In this document: one piece after another, positions 33,172-40,558 of the stretch
Layout: every line of letters starts with the position of its first letter
Numbering within the stretch: the first letter of the stretch is position 1
NCBI GenBank assembly: GCA_947458335.1
Contig: CANGYW010000002.1
Location: 1-41,436 of the forward strand
Length of the DNA: 41,436 nucleotides
Source: Chitinophagaceae bacterium
GTDB taxonomy: Bacteria > Bacteroidota > Bacteroidia > Chitinophagales > Chitinophagaceae
Reading direction: 5' to 3'
Position numbers and translations under genes: made by a program
The notes under the pieces: generated by a model
Databases searched by the model: none
Told to the model about the DNA's origin: nothing
Seen by the model: the letters and a program-made list of their open reading frames with translations, nothing else

Positions 33172-34164
33172 CTATTTTTTGTTAAACCAGGGCAACAGTA
33201 AAAAACTTAGAAAACCTGTTACCACAGTAACACCGGTCTGAGCCAGCCAAAGCAACCAGCCGAATGCTAACGCTATGCCATAGGGGAGTCCGTATAATTG
33301 CATTGACTTTTCTAGCAAAAATGCATAGGCGCCAATTCCGCCGGGCGAAGCGATCATACCTACGCTGCCCGCAGACAGAATGGTCAGGGCTTCTTTAAGG
33401 CCATAATGAGCTGTTTCTGAAAAGGCAAAAAAACCAACATAGCCTGCCAGCAGATACAACGCCCAAATGCACACACTCAAAAAAACAAATAAAGCGCGTT
33501 GCTGTAGTGCCGCAATAGATGATACGCCCGCATAAACACGTCCTAGCAAAATAGTGATCTGTTGTTGCAGTTGAAGTAGTGTAGCCTTTTTGAAAGCTAG
33601 CCAATAAATAAGAAAAAGTCCCAATGCACCAACAACTAATAGTAGGGTAGTTAAAGAGGGAGAGCTGCTTGCCGTATTGCCAGCGTTCGGGAAGAAAGTT
33701 TCGATTAATTGACTGTACAGGCCAGGCTGTAAGCCTAATGTAAGTGCAAAGACCAGTAGTAAGCTCAAGGCATCGATGATGCGTTCGGTAATGATGGTGC
33801 CGATCAGTTGCTCCGCAGGAATCTTTTCGTATCGGGCTAGTAGCGTGCACTTGGCCAGCTCGCCCAACCGGGGTACACCCAGGTTAATAAAGTATCCCAT
33901 AAGCACGGCAAAAAAAGTGTTGACCACAGAAGGTCTGTGGCCCAGCGGTCTCATTAACAGGCGCCAACGTAAGGCGCGCAGGTAATGACTAAATACCAGC
34001 ATAAAAAAGACAGGCACAATCAGCCATTGGCGAGCGCGAGACAGGGCATCTTTAATCTGTTGTAGGTTATTCTTATCTAAATTCTTAAGCGATAACCAGG
34101 CAAAGAAAAGTCCCAAACCAAGAAAAAATATATATTGTATGATGATTTTGAATCGATTAGACAT
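33172..34164 (-). CDS. Flippase-like membrane protein (LPG_synthase_TM / UPF0104 family)
   Basis: The product is 330 aa with about eight hydrophobic segments spread along the chain. Family signatures are visible: HYLRALRWRLLM, then GYFINLGVPRLGELAKCTLLARYEKIP and ITERIIDAL, and SPGGIGAYAFLL in the second half. The family includes the flippase domain of lysyl-phosphatidylglycerol synthases and many stand-alone proteins presumed to move lipids or lipid-linked sugars. There is no aminoacyl-transfer domain, so it is not MprF itself. It is divergent from the glycogen-synthase-like gene and lies 75 bp upstream of the ALDH gene on the same strand. The substrate is unknown. Confidence 0.85.
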   Translation of the reverse strand: MSNRFKIIIQYIFFLGLGLFFAWLSLKNLDKNNLQQIKDALSRARQWLIVPVFFMLVFSHYLRALRWRLLMRPLGHRPSVVNTFFAVLMGYFINLGVPRLGELAKCTLLARYEKIPAEQLIGTIITERIIDALSLLLVFALTLGLQPGLYSQLIETFFPNAGNTASSSPSLTTLLLVVGALGLFLIYWLAFKKATLLQLQQQITILLGRVYAGVSSIAALQQRALFVFLSVCIWALYLLAGYVGFFAFSETAHYGLKEALTILSAGSVGMIASPGGIGAYAFLLEKSMQLYGLPYGIALAFGWLLWLAQTGVTVVTGFLSFLLLPWFNKK

Positions 34165-34177
34165 TTCGCTGGTTAAA

Positions 34178-34208
34178 TTGTAAAGATCCCCCTAATTTGT
34201 TAACTTTG
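34178..34208 (+). promoter_or_regulatory. Full Bacteroidota promoter (TTG-N20-TAACTTTG) of the glycogen-synthase-like / DUF4270 unit
   Basis: TTG at 34178-34180, a 20-nt spacer and TAACTTTG at 34201-34208 match the -33/-7 consensus very well. The -7 box ends 8 nt before the ATG at 34217, so the leader is very short. Confidence 0.78.
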
Positions 34209-34216
34209 CAGCCCCT

Positions 34217-35032
34217 ATGGCTCCCAAAAAGCGTATCCTGTTCATTGCCAACGAAATGTCTCCGTACCTCGAGCTTACTGAGTTTTCGGAGATCGTTAAC
34301 AAGTTGGCCATCAAGGCAAACGAGAACAACTTTGAGGTTCGTTGTATTATGCCTCGTTTTGGGGTCATCAACGAAAGAAGACATCGTCTCCACGAGGTGG
34401 TTCGTCTGTCGGGAATCAATGTTTCGGTCGATAACGACGACATGCCTCTGCAGATCAAAGTGGCCTCATTGCCCAGTGCCCGCTTACAGGTCTACTTTTT
34501 AGATAACGAAGAGCTATTTCGTCGCAAGTTCGTCTTTCATGACGAAAATGAAAAATGGTTTGATGATAACGACCTGCGTACCGTTTTCTTTTGTAAAGGC
34601 GCACTTGAAACCGTTAAAAAGTTTGGCTGGCCTCCCGATGTAATTCATTGCAGTGGATGGATGACGGGCCTTATTCCGGCCTATTTAAAAACACTGTATA
34701 GAAAAGAACCTGTTTTTGCGCACAGTAAGGTCATCTATACTATTGGATCCAATACATTCAAAGAGAAGCTAGGTGCTGGCTTTGTAAAAAAAGCGCTCAT
34801 TCATGCAACTCTTAAAGAAAAAGACCTTGAAGTTTTTAAGGAGGGTACTAACACGGCTCTTTTTAGAGGTGCGGCCAGCTATGCCGATGCCATCACGTTC
34901 GGTGCCGATAAAATCGATAAAAAGTTAGTAGAAGAGTTTTCTAAGGTAAAAGGTAAGAAAACACTGCCTTTTCAACCCGAAGGAGATTTAACAGACTATT
35001 TACAACTCTATAACGACCTTGCGACGAAGTAA
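34217..35032 (+). CDS. Short glycogen-synthase-like protein (GT5 N-terminal domain only)
   Basis: The 271-aa product resembles the N-terminal Rossmann half of glycogen/starch synthases (Glyco_transf_5). KRILFIANEMSPYLELTEF starts it, and FGWPPDVIHCSGWMTGLIPAYLKT is the family's 'DVIHCHDW' region. The C-terminal GT1 half, which completes the active site in a normal 480-aa enzyme, is absent. The N-terminal loop that normally reads KxGGL and contacts ADP-glucose here reads ELTEF. Catalysis as a glycogen synthase is therefore doubtful. Similar short proteins are commonly annotated 'glycogen synthase' in Bacteroidota. The stop overlaps the DUF4270 start (TAATG), so the two are translated together. 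Confidence 0.82.
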   Translation: MAPKKRILFIANEMSPYLELTEFSEIVNKLAIKANENNFEVRCIMPRFGVINERRHRLHEVVRLSGINVSVDNDDMPLQIKVASLPSARLQVYFLDNEELFRRKFVFHDENEKWFDDNDLRTVFFCKGALETVKKFGWPPDVIHCSGWMTGLIPAYLKTLYRKEPVFAHSKVIYTIGSNTFKEKLGAGFVKKALIHATLKEKDLEVFKEGTNTALFRGAASYADAITFGADKIDKKLVEEFSKVKGKKTLPFQPEGDLTDYLQLYNDLATK

Positions 35033-36489
35033 TGCGAGTCCCTTCTTTGTTTTCATTGCGCAGGAATACCACAATTTTACGGCCTTTGGCCGTTGCCCTT
35101 ATTCTGTTTGGGTTAACCGGCTGTACCAAGATCAATAATCCTACCGAATTGGGGGGAGATGTCTTACCTGCCATCGACAATATTCGCACCTTTCAAACCT
35201 TTTTGGAGACACGTACCGACAATGCGCTCTTCGTGGACTCGAATAAAGTGTTTTATTCTGATGATATGGCCCTGGGGCATATTGATGATGATCGCGAATT
35301 CGGCAAGACGCATGCAGATGCCTATTTCAATATCCTTCCCATTTCGCCCATGTTTTATCCATTTTACCGAAAGGATTCCATTGTTGGTATCGATTCGGTA
35401 ATCCTGTCACTTTCTTACAAAGGGTACTACGGAGATAGCAATAGCCTTCAAACCTTACGGGTATTCGAAATAAGTCAACAAGCTGGTTTTAGTGATACCA
35501 CCCTTTACAAGTATAACCAATCTGATTTTGCTATTAGCGGAGCTGAGCTAGGTTCCAAGACCTACCAGATGAAGAAATTAAACGATAGCGTTACGTTTAT
35601 CCGTAAAAGGGATACCTCTAAGATCGCCGGCGTTATACGTATTCCTCTTGCTTCGCAGCTTGGCACCCGATTTGCAGGCTACGATACTACCTCAACTGCC
35701 AATGGGGCATACAGAAGTGATTCTATGTTCTTGTCGTTGTTTCGCGGTCTTGCCATCAAAGCTGATAACAGCGGCAATGCTTTAACCTATTTTTCTCCCT
35801 CCGATATCAAGACCAAACTAATCGTGTATTACAGGGTACGAAAAAATGGTACCATCGATACGACGCTAACCGAGTTCTATCACTCCAAGGGAGGGCAGGC
35901 TAATTTGGTCAAAAGGACACCGCAAGGAGCCTTCTCGCAATATTTGGCTAATAACCAGCCCAACGATGATAAGGTCTATTTGCAATCAAGTCCCGGTTCT
36001 TACGCGACTATACAGATTCCCGGACTGGATACCCTTCAAAACGCCGTTATTCACCGAGCTGAATTAATCGTGACCCCGCTGGAAACGCAGCAGCAGTCTT
36101 ATTTTTTCTTCCCTAAAGCCCTCTTTCTAGATCGAATTAATGCTCGTGGAGATACGGCCAGCCTCTTTGATTTTGACATGAGTCCCAGAGATAACTTCAG
36201 CTCCTTTAGCTATGACTATGCTCGATTTGGAGGGTTGCTGCTAAGGGATAGTACGTATAAGTTCGATATTACCCGTTACGTGCAACGCATCGTGACCAAT
36301 GACTCCACAAACTTTACGCTTCGTATTCAGGCTCCTCTTAGGACCTTTGCATATTCATCACAGTTTAGGCGGGTAAGCCAACTTGCGATCTCCGACCAGG
36401 TTGCTTATGGTCGAATCGTCATTGCCGGCGGTAACTTTATCAATCCTGCCAAAAGACTTCGTTTGCGGATAGTCTATTCCAAGTTATAA
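35032..36489 (+). CDS. DUF4270 lipoprotein
   Basis: The product is 485 aa. The N-terminus is a lipoprotein signal with lipobox LTGC (Cys31) after a hydrophobic run (PLAVALILFG). The mature part begins TKINNPTELGGDVLP and continues with beta-rich, Thr/Ser/Asp-rich sequence (GIDSVILSLSYKGYYG, RAELIVTPLE, YKFDITRYVQRIV), which fits DUF4270, a family found mainly in Bacteroidota. The protein is presumably anchored in the outer membrane. Its function is unknown. The start overlaps the stop of the glycogen-synthase-like gene by 1 nt, suggesting a functional pair. No clear terminator follows before the metK promoter. Confidence 0.85.
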   Translation: MRVPSLFSLRRNTTILRPLAVALILFGLTGCTKINNPTELGGDVLPAIDNIRTFQTFLETRTDNALFVDSNKVFYSDDMALGHIDDDREFGKTHADAYFNILPISPMFYPFYRKDSIVGIDSVILSLSYKGYYGDSNSLQTLRVFEISQQAGFSDTTLYKYNQSDFAISGAELGSKTYQMKKLNDSVTFIRKRDTSKIAGVIRIPLASQLGTRFAGYDTTSTANGAYRSDSMFLSLFRGLAIKADNSGNALTYFSPSDIKTKLIVYYRVRKNGTIDTTLTEFYHSKGGQANLVKRTPQGAFSQYLANNQPNDDKVYLQSSPGSYATIQIPGLDTLQNAVIHRAELIVTPLETQQQSYFFFPKALFLDRINARGDTASLFDFDMSPRDNFSSFSYDYARFGGLLLRDSTYKFDITRYVQRIVTNDSTNFTLRIQAPLRTFAYSSQFRRVSQLAISDQVAYGRIVIAGGNFINPAKRLRLRIVYSKL

Positions 36490-36528
36490 TTAAGGGTTCC
36501 TCATTCTTTTTTTTAATGGGGCTAACCC

Positions 36529-36536
36529 TATCTTTG
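36529..36536 (+). promoter_or_regulatory. -7 promoter element TATCTTTG for metK
   Basis: TATCTTTG matches TAnnTTTG and ends 26 nt before the ATG at 36563. The longer ORF-track start (GTG at 36536) overlaps this box, so the internal ATG is preferred. The leader is too short for a SAM riboswitch. Confidence 0.65.
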
Positions 36537-36562
36537 TGGCCCTAATCCTAAACCTGTTAATC

Positions 36563-37819
36563 ATGCCTTATTTGTTTACATCGGAGTCTGTCAGTGAAGG
36601 ACATCCCGATAAAGTAGCTGATCAGATCTCAGATGCCCTCATCGATAATTTTCTCGCCTTTGATCCACAATCCAAAGTGGCGTGCGAGACATTGGTTACT
36701 ACCGGTCAGGTTGTTTTGGCTGGCGAGGTAAAGTCAAAAGCATATCTCGATGTGCAAGAAATTGCCCGGGGTGTTATTCGCAAGATTGGGTATACAAAGA
36801 GTGAATACATGTTCGAAGCCAGCAGTTGTGGTGTGTTGTCTGCTATTCACGAGCAGTCTGCTGATATTAACCAGGGGGTAGACAGAAAGAAAAAAGAAGA
36901 CCAAGGAGCCGGTGACCAGGGAATGATGTTTGGGTATGCAACCAACGAAACGGAGCACTACATGCCTCTAGCACTCGATCTGGCACACAACCTATTGATC
37001 GAGCTGGCGGCTATTCGCAGAGAAAAAAACTCAAAAATGCCTTATTTGCGTCCTGATGCAAAGAGCCAGGTTACGCTAGAGTACGATGATAATAACCAGC
37101 CTGTTCGTATCGACGCCATCGTAATTTCTACTCAACATGATGATTTCGATCAGGAAGCCAAAATGCTTCAGCGTATTAAAAATGATGTGATTACTATTTT
37201 GATTCCTCGTATCAAGACCAAGTATAAGAAATACGCAAAGCTTTTTAATAGCGATATCAAGTATCACATTAATCCTACCGGAAAGTTCGTGATTGGAGGA
37301 CCTCACGGAGATACTGGTCTGACCGGTCGTAAAATTATCGTCGATACCTATGGCGGTAAGGGTGCGCATGGGGGTGGGGCTTTTAGCGGAAAAGATCCTT
37401 CTAAAGTGGATCGCTCCGCTGCTTACGCCACTCGTCATATTGCCAAGAATCTGGTGGCTGCCGGAGTAGCGGATGAAGTGCTCGTACAAGTCTCTTATGC
37501 CATTGGTGTAGCAAAGCCTACCAGCATCAATGTTAACACCTATGGTACCGCAAAGGTCAACTTAACTGACGGACAAATTGGAAAGATCGTCGAAGGTGTA
37601 TTTGATATGCGTCCTTACTTTATTGAGCAACGCTTAAAATTGCGTAACCCAATGTACTCCGAAACGGCCGCCTATGGCCATATGGGTCGCTCACCGCAAG
37701 TAGTCGAGAAAATATTTACGGCCCCCAATGGAAAGCAGGTAAAGCGCAAAGTAGAACTCTTTACCTGGGAAAAACTTGACTATGTTGCTAAGGTCAAAAA
37801 GGCATTTGGGCTCCGATAA
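36563..37819 (+). CDS. metK: S-adenosylmethionine synthase
   Basis: It makes S-adenosylmethionine from methionine and ATP. From the ATG at 36563 it is 418 aa, with the canonical [25 protein letters not shown] start (catalytic His14). It also has [12 protein letters not shown], the P-loop-like [21 protein letters not shown], and [19 protein letters not shown]. The family is usually about 385-400 aa; the extra length comes from an internal stretch around [21 protein letters not shown] and the C-terminus, which is common in Bacteroidota. It has its own promoter and a strong terminator. Products feed the methyltransferases in the window, including the RlmB-like enzyme next to it. Confidence 0.97.
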   Translation: MPYLFTSESVSEGHPDKVADQISDALIDNFLAFDPQSKVACETLVTTGQVVLAGEVKSKAYLDVQEIARGVIRKIGYTKSEYMFEASSCGVLSAIHEQSADINQGVDRKKKEDQGAGDQGMMFGYATNETEHYMPLALDLAHNLLIELAAIRREKNSKMPYLRPDAKSQVTLEYDDNNQPVRIDAIVISTQHDDFDQEAKMLQRIKNDVITILIPRIKTKYKKYAKLFNSDIKYHINPTGKFVIGGPHGDTGLTGRKIIVDTYGGKGAHGGGAFSGKDPSKVDRSAAYATRHIAKNLVAAGVADEVLVQVSYAIGVAKPTSINVNTYGTAKVNLTDGQIGKIVEGVFDMRPYFIEQRLKLRNPMYSETAAYGHMGRSPQVVEKIFTAPNGKQVKRKVELFTWEKLDYVAKVKKAFGLR

Positions 37820-37841
37820 TCAACTTTAAAAGTATTGTATT

Positions 37842-37873
37842 AAGACCTGCCAGTGGTGGCGGGTCTTTTTTTT
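37842..37873 (+). terminator. Rho-independent terminator after metK
   Basis: AAGACCTGCCA-GTGG-TGGCGGGTCTT forms an 11-bp stem with one G-T pair and a 4-nt loop, followed directly by a run of Ts. It starts 22 nt after the metK stop and ends about 15 nt before the next gene. Confidence 0.93.
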
Positions 37874-37887
37874 CTTTTCTTTGCTAC

Positions 37888-38655
37888 GTGAAGACCTATC
37901 GAAAATCATCGCCTCGCCCTAAAAAAAATACGCTTGTCGTAGGACCCTCTGCCGTGCTGCAAGCGCTTGAGCAGGGACCCGCGCTCGATCGGATTTATCT
38001 GGATACTAAATTACAGGACGCTAACGCTGCTTCTATTCGTAAACTTGCTGCAGAGCACGGAGTTCCTGTACTTTATGTGCCGGCTGTTAAGCTTACTAAT
38101 TTTAATGCGGGCGTACATGGAGGATGCATTGCCCAAAAGTCAAGAGTACAGTATAGTGCCTTGCAAGATGTTATTTCGCAAACAGTAGAGAGCGGCGAGG
38201 CTCCGCTTTTTTTAATACTAGATGGTATAACAGACATACGTAATATTGGCGGTATAGCCCGAACTGCTTATTGCACAGGAGTGCATGCGCTAATTATTCC
38301 TGAACGAGGAGTGGGGGCTTTGCAAGAAGATGCTATTCTTACTTCCGCCGGTGCCTTAGAAAAGATTGCGGTTTGTCGTGTGCCCTCGTTATTGAAGGCG
38401 GTAGACACCTTACACTTAAATGGTATACAGGTGTTGGCGGCCGCCATGCGATCTGCTACACTTGTTTCATCGGTAGATCTTACACTGCCCATTGCCATTG
38501 TACTGGGTAGCGAGGACAAAGGCATTTATCCTGCTTTGCAAAAGCAATGCGATCTAACTTTTTCAATACCCATGCAAAACGATTTTGAGTCGCTGAATGT
38601 ATCCGTGGCTACCGGTATGATCTTATACGAAGCCATGAAGCAGCGTCTGAAATAA
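37888..38655 (+). CDS. rlmB: 23S rRNA 2'-O-ribose methyltransferase, RlmB/SpoU family
   Basis: The product is 255 aa. A short N-terminal substrate-binding domain (about 15-80, VVGPSAVLQALEQG) precedes a SpoU/TrmH knotted domain (about 105-252) with all three motifs: LDGITDIRNIGGIART, IVLGSEDKGI and IPMQNDFESLNVSVATGMILYE. The layout matches RlmB, which methylates G2251 in 23S rRNA; TrmH-type tRNA activity cannot be excluded. The start is a GTG at 37888, after a metK terminator, with no in-frame ATG giving a full N-terminus. Lys/Arg-rich first residues (KTYRKSSPRPKKN) suit RNA contact. The HMG-CoA-lyase-like gene follows after 25 nt. Confidence 0.88.
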   Translation: MKTYRKSSPRPKKNTLVVGPSAVLQALEQGPALDRIYLDTKLQDANAASIRKLAAEHGVPVLYVPAVKLTNFNAGVHGGCIAQKSRVQYSALQDVISQTVESGEAPLFLILDGITDIRNIGGIARTAYCTGVHALIIPERGVGALQEDAILTSAGALEKIAVCRVPSLLKAVDTLHLNGIQVLAAAMRSATLVSSVDLTLPIAIVLGSEDKGIYPALQKQCDLTFSIPMQNDFESLNVSVATGMILYEAMKQRLK

Positions 38656-38680
38656 AAAGTCGCTTACTGTAACTAATGTC

Positions 38681-39544
38681 ATGAAGCCGTCTGTCGACAT
38701 AAAACTTATTGAATGCCCTCGCGATGCCATGCAGGGTTTTGAGCGAATTATTTCCACGCCAGACAAAGTATCGTATATAGAGTCTTTATTAAAGGTGGGG
38801 TTTGATACGCTTGATATGGGTAGTTTCGTATCGCCAAAGGCCATCCCTCAGATGGCCGATACCGCCGACGTATTTCGACAACTTTCTATCGCGGCCCCCA
38901 CTTCTAAAAAACTAGTTATTGTGGCCAATGAACGGGGTGCTCGCGAGGCTCTTACTTTTTCGTCTATCGATTACCTGGGATTTCCTTTCTCTGTGTCTGA
39001 GACTTTTCAGCAACGTAATACGAACGCCGGAAGAGAACAGGCCTATACTACTGTTGCTACCCTGCAAGAGTTATGTTTGGCAGCACAACGAAAATTGGTA
39101 GTATATTTTTCGATGGCTTTTGGAAATCCTTATGGAGATGTGTATCACCCAGATGAGGTGCTAGAATGGGCGCATCGATTGCAGCCGTTGGGGATCTCAA
39201 TTTTCTCCTTGGCCGATACAGTAGGGATGGCTTCGCCCGATCAGGTGTATAAACTAACGGCAGCCTTTATTAAAGAATTTTCGCAACTAGAGACCGGTTT
39301 ACATCTGCATGCGAGTCCTGCCGGCTGGAAAGAAAAGGTAGAGGCAGGGCTTCAGGCCGGTTGTGTTCGCTTCGATGCGGCCCTGGGTGGAGTAGGTGGC
39401 TGCCCGATGGCAGCGGACCGTTTGGTGGGTAATCTCAATATGGAGCTGTTGGTGCAATGGTTAGACGAAAAAGGATATTCGACCGGCATCGATAAAGAGC
39501 AATTAATGATTTGTTCACTACAGGCTCAACAATTATTTGCCTGA
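38681..39544 (+). CDS. Hydroxymethylglutaryl-CoA lyase-like enzyme
   Basis: HMG-CoA lyase splits HMG-CoA into acetyl-CoA and acetoacetate, the last step of leucine breakdown. The 287-aa TIM-barrel protein keeps the key family features: ECPRDAMQG with Arg14 and Asp15, FDTLDMGSFVSPKAIPQMAD, the metal-binding His pair in TGLHLHAS, and the catalytic Cys loop in LGGVGGCPMA. This supports a true lyase over the related 2-isopropylmalate synthases, although a related acyl-CoA lyase is possible. No other leucine-degradation gene is visible. The GSCFA gene starts 2 nt after the stop, so the two are probably co-transcribed. Confidence 0.87.
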   Translation: MKPSVDIKLIECPRDAMQGFERIISTPDKVSYIESLLKVGFDTLDMGSFVSPKAIPQMADTADVFRQLSIAAPTSKKLVIVANERGAREALTFSSIDYLGFPFSVSETFQQRNTNAGREQAYTTVATLQELCLAAQRKLVVYFSMAFGNPYGDVYHPDEVLEWAHRLQPLGISIFSLADTVGMASPDQVYKLTAAFIKEFSQLETGLHLHASPAGWKEKVEAGLQAGCVRFDAALGGVGGCPMAADRLVGNLNMELLVQWLDEKGYSTGIDKEQLMICSLQAQQLFA

Positions 39545-39546
39545 TT

Positions 39547-40557
39547 ATGCAGTGGCAGCTTCCTCTTTATATTAAAAAACCTGATGCTCTCATAGAGCAT
39601 GAGCAACGACTTCTTTTGGTCGGCTCTTGTTTTACAGAACATATAGGGTTGGGGCTGGAGGAATTGAAATTTCCAGTCTTGCAAAATCCACATGGTATCT
39701 TGTTTGGTCCTGATGCCGTTTGTCGTTCCATTCATTCCTATATCGATAATAAGACTTACACCCCAGACGATCTTTTCTATTTTCAGGAGTGCTGGCATAG
39801 TTGGGATCATCACTCTCGATTTTCTTCTACAAGTCAACAAGACTGCTTGTCCGCCATAAACGATTCGCAGCAAAAGGCTCATGACTTTATTCAAAAAACC
39901 GATTGGCTGATCATTACCTTGGGTTCTTCTTTTTGCTATAGGCTGACAGAACAGGCCGACAGGGCCGGCTATCCTTTACAGCGCCAAGTGGCTAATTGTC
40001 ACCGGGCTCCACAGCAGTGGTTTTCGAAAGAACTGATGACTGTAGAAGAGATGGTTACACTCCTGCAGGATTGTTTTACCGCATTTTACAGGCTCCGCCC
40101 CAATGCGCATATTGTGGTAACCGTAAGCCCGGTTCGGCATATTCGCGATGGAGCCGTCGAGAATAACCGTAGCAAGGCTCGTATATTCGAAGCTCTGCAA
40201 CGTCTCGAAGAGAAAGCTGTACCTTTTTATTACTTCCCGGCTTATGAATTAGTGATCGATGTACTGCGCGATTACCGTTTTTATGATATTGATCTGGTGC
40301 ATCCCAATTATGCGGCTACTTCGTACGTGCTCGAGCAATTCATGCAACATTGTGTCAGTACCGAGGCTAGGTTAGTTGCAGAGCAGATCAAAAAAGTAGT
40401 AACGGCCATGCGTCATCGACCACGTCAACCCAATACCCACTCTCATCGACAGTTTCTGTCGCAGCAGCTAGATCTAGCACGAACATTGCAAGAGCAGTAT
40501 CCCCAGATCGATTTTAGTCGCGAACTGGCTTATTTTAAAGAAGCATCTGTAAGCTGA
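39547..40557 (+). CDS. GSCFA-domain protein (probable SGNH-like hydrolase)
   Basis: The ATG at 39547 gives 336 aa and lies 2 nt after the upstream stop; the ORF-track start overlaps the previous gene and is not used. The eponymous motif is LLLVGSCFTEHIG (Ser27 within GSCF). Further GSCFA-family segments are NPHGILFGP, WLIITLGSSFCYRL and VVTVSPVRHIRDG. The late DIDLVHPNYAA resembles the Asp-x-x-His block of SGNH hydrolases, so an esterase-type activity is plausible but not shown. There is no signal peptide. It is tail-to-tail with the phosphotransferase gene with 1 nt between the stop codons. Confidence 0.85.
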   Translation: MQWQLPLYIKKPDALIEHEQRLLLVGSCFTEHIGLGLEELKFPVLQNPHGILFGPDAVCRSIHSYIDNKTYTPDDLFYFQECWHSWDHHSRFSSTSQQDCLSAINDSQQKAHDFIQKTDWLIITLGSSFCYRLTEQADRAGYPLQRQVANCHRAPQQWFSKELMTVEEMVTLLQDCFTAFYRLRPNAHIVVTVSPVRHIRDGAVENNRSKARIFEALQRLEEKAVPFYYFPAYELVIDVLRDYRFYDIDLVHPNYAATSYVLEQFMQHCVSTEARLVAEQIKKVVTAMRHRPRQPNTHSHRQFLSQQLDLARTLQEQYPQIDFSRELAYFKEASVS

Positions 40558-40558
40558 A

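Noticed and set aside
36490-36562. Possible SAM riboswitch upstream of metK
   Set aside because: The predicted leader after the -7 box is only about 20 nt, too short for any known SAM riboswitch.
37076-37489. 137-aa minus-strand ORF
   Set aside because: It is antisense to metK and has no recognisable protein features.
39526-39894. 122-aa minus-strand ORF
   Set aside because: It is antisense to the GSCFA gene, whose family motif is certain.
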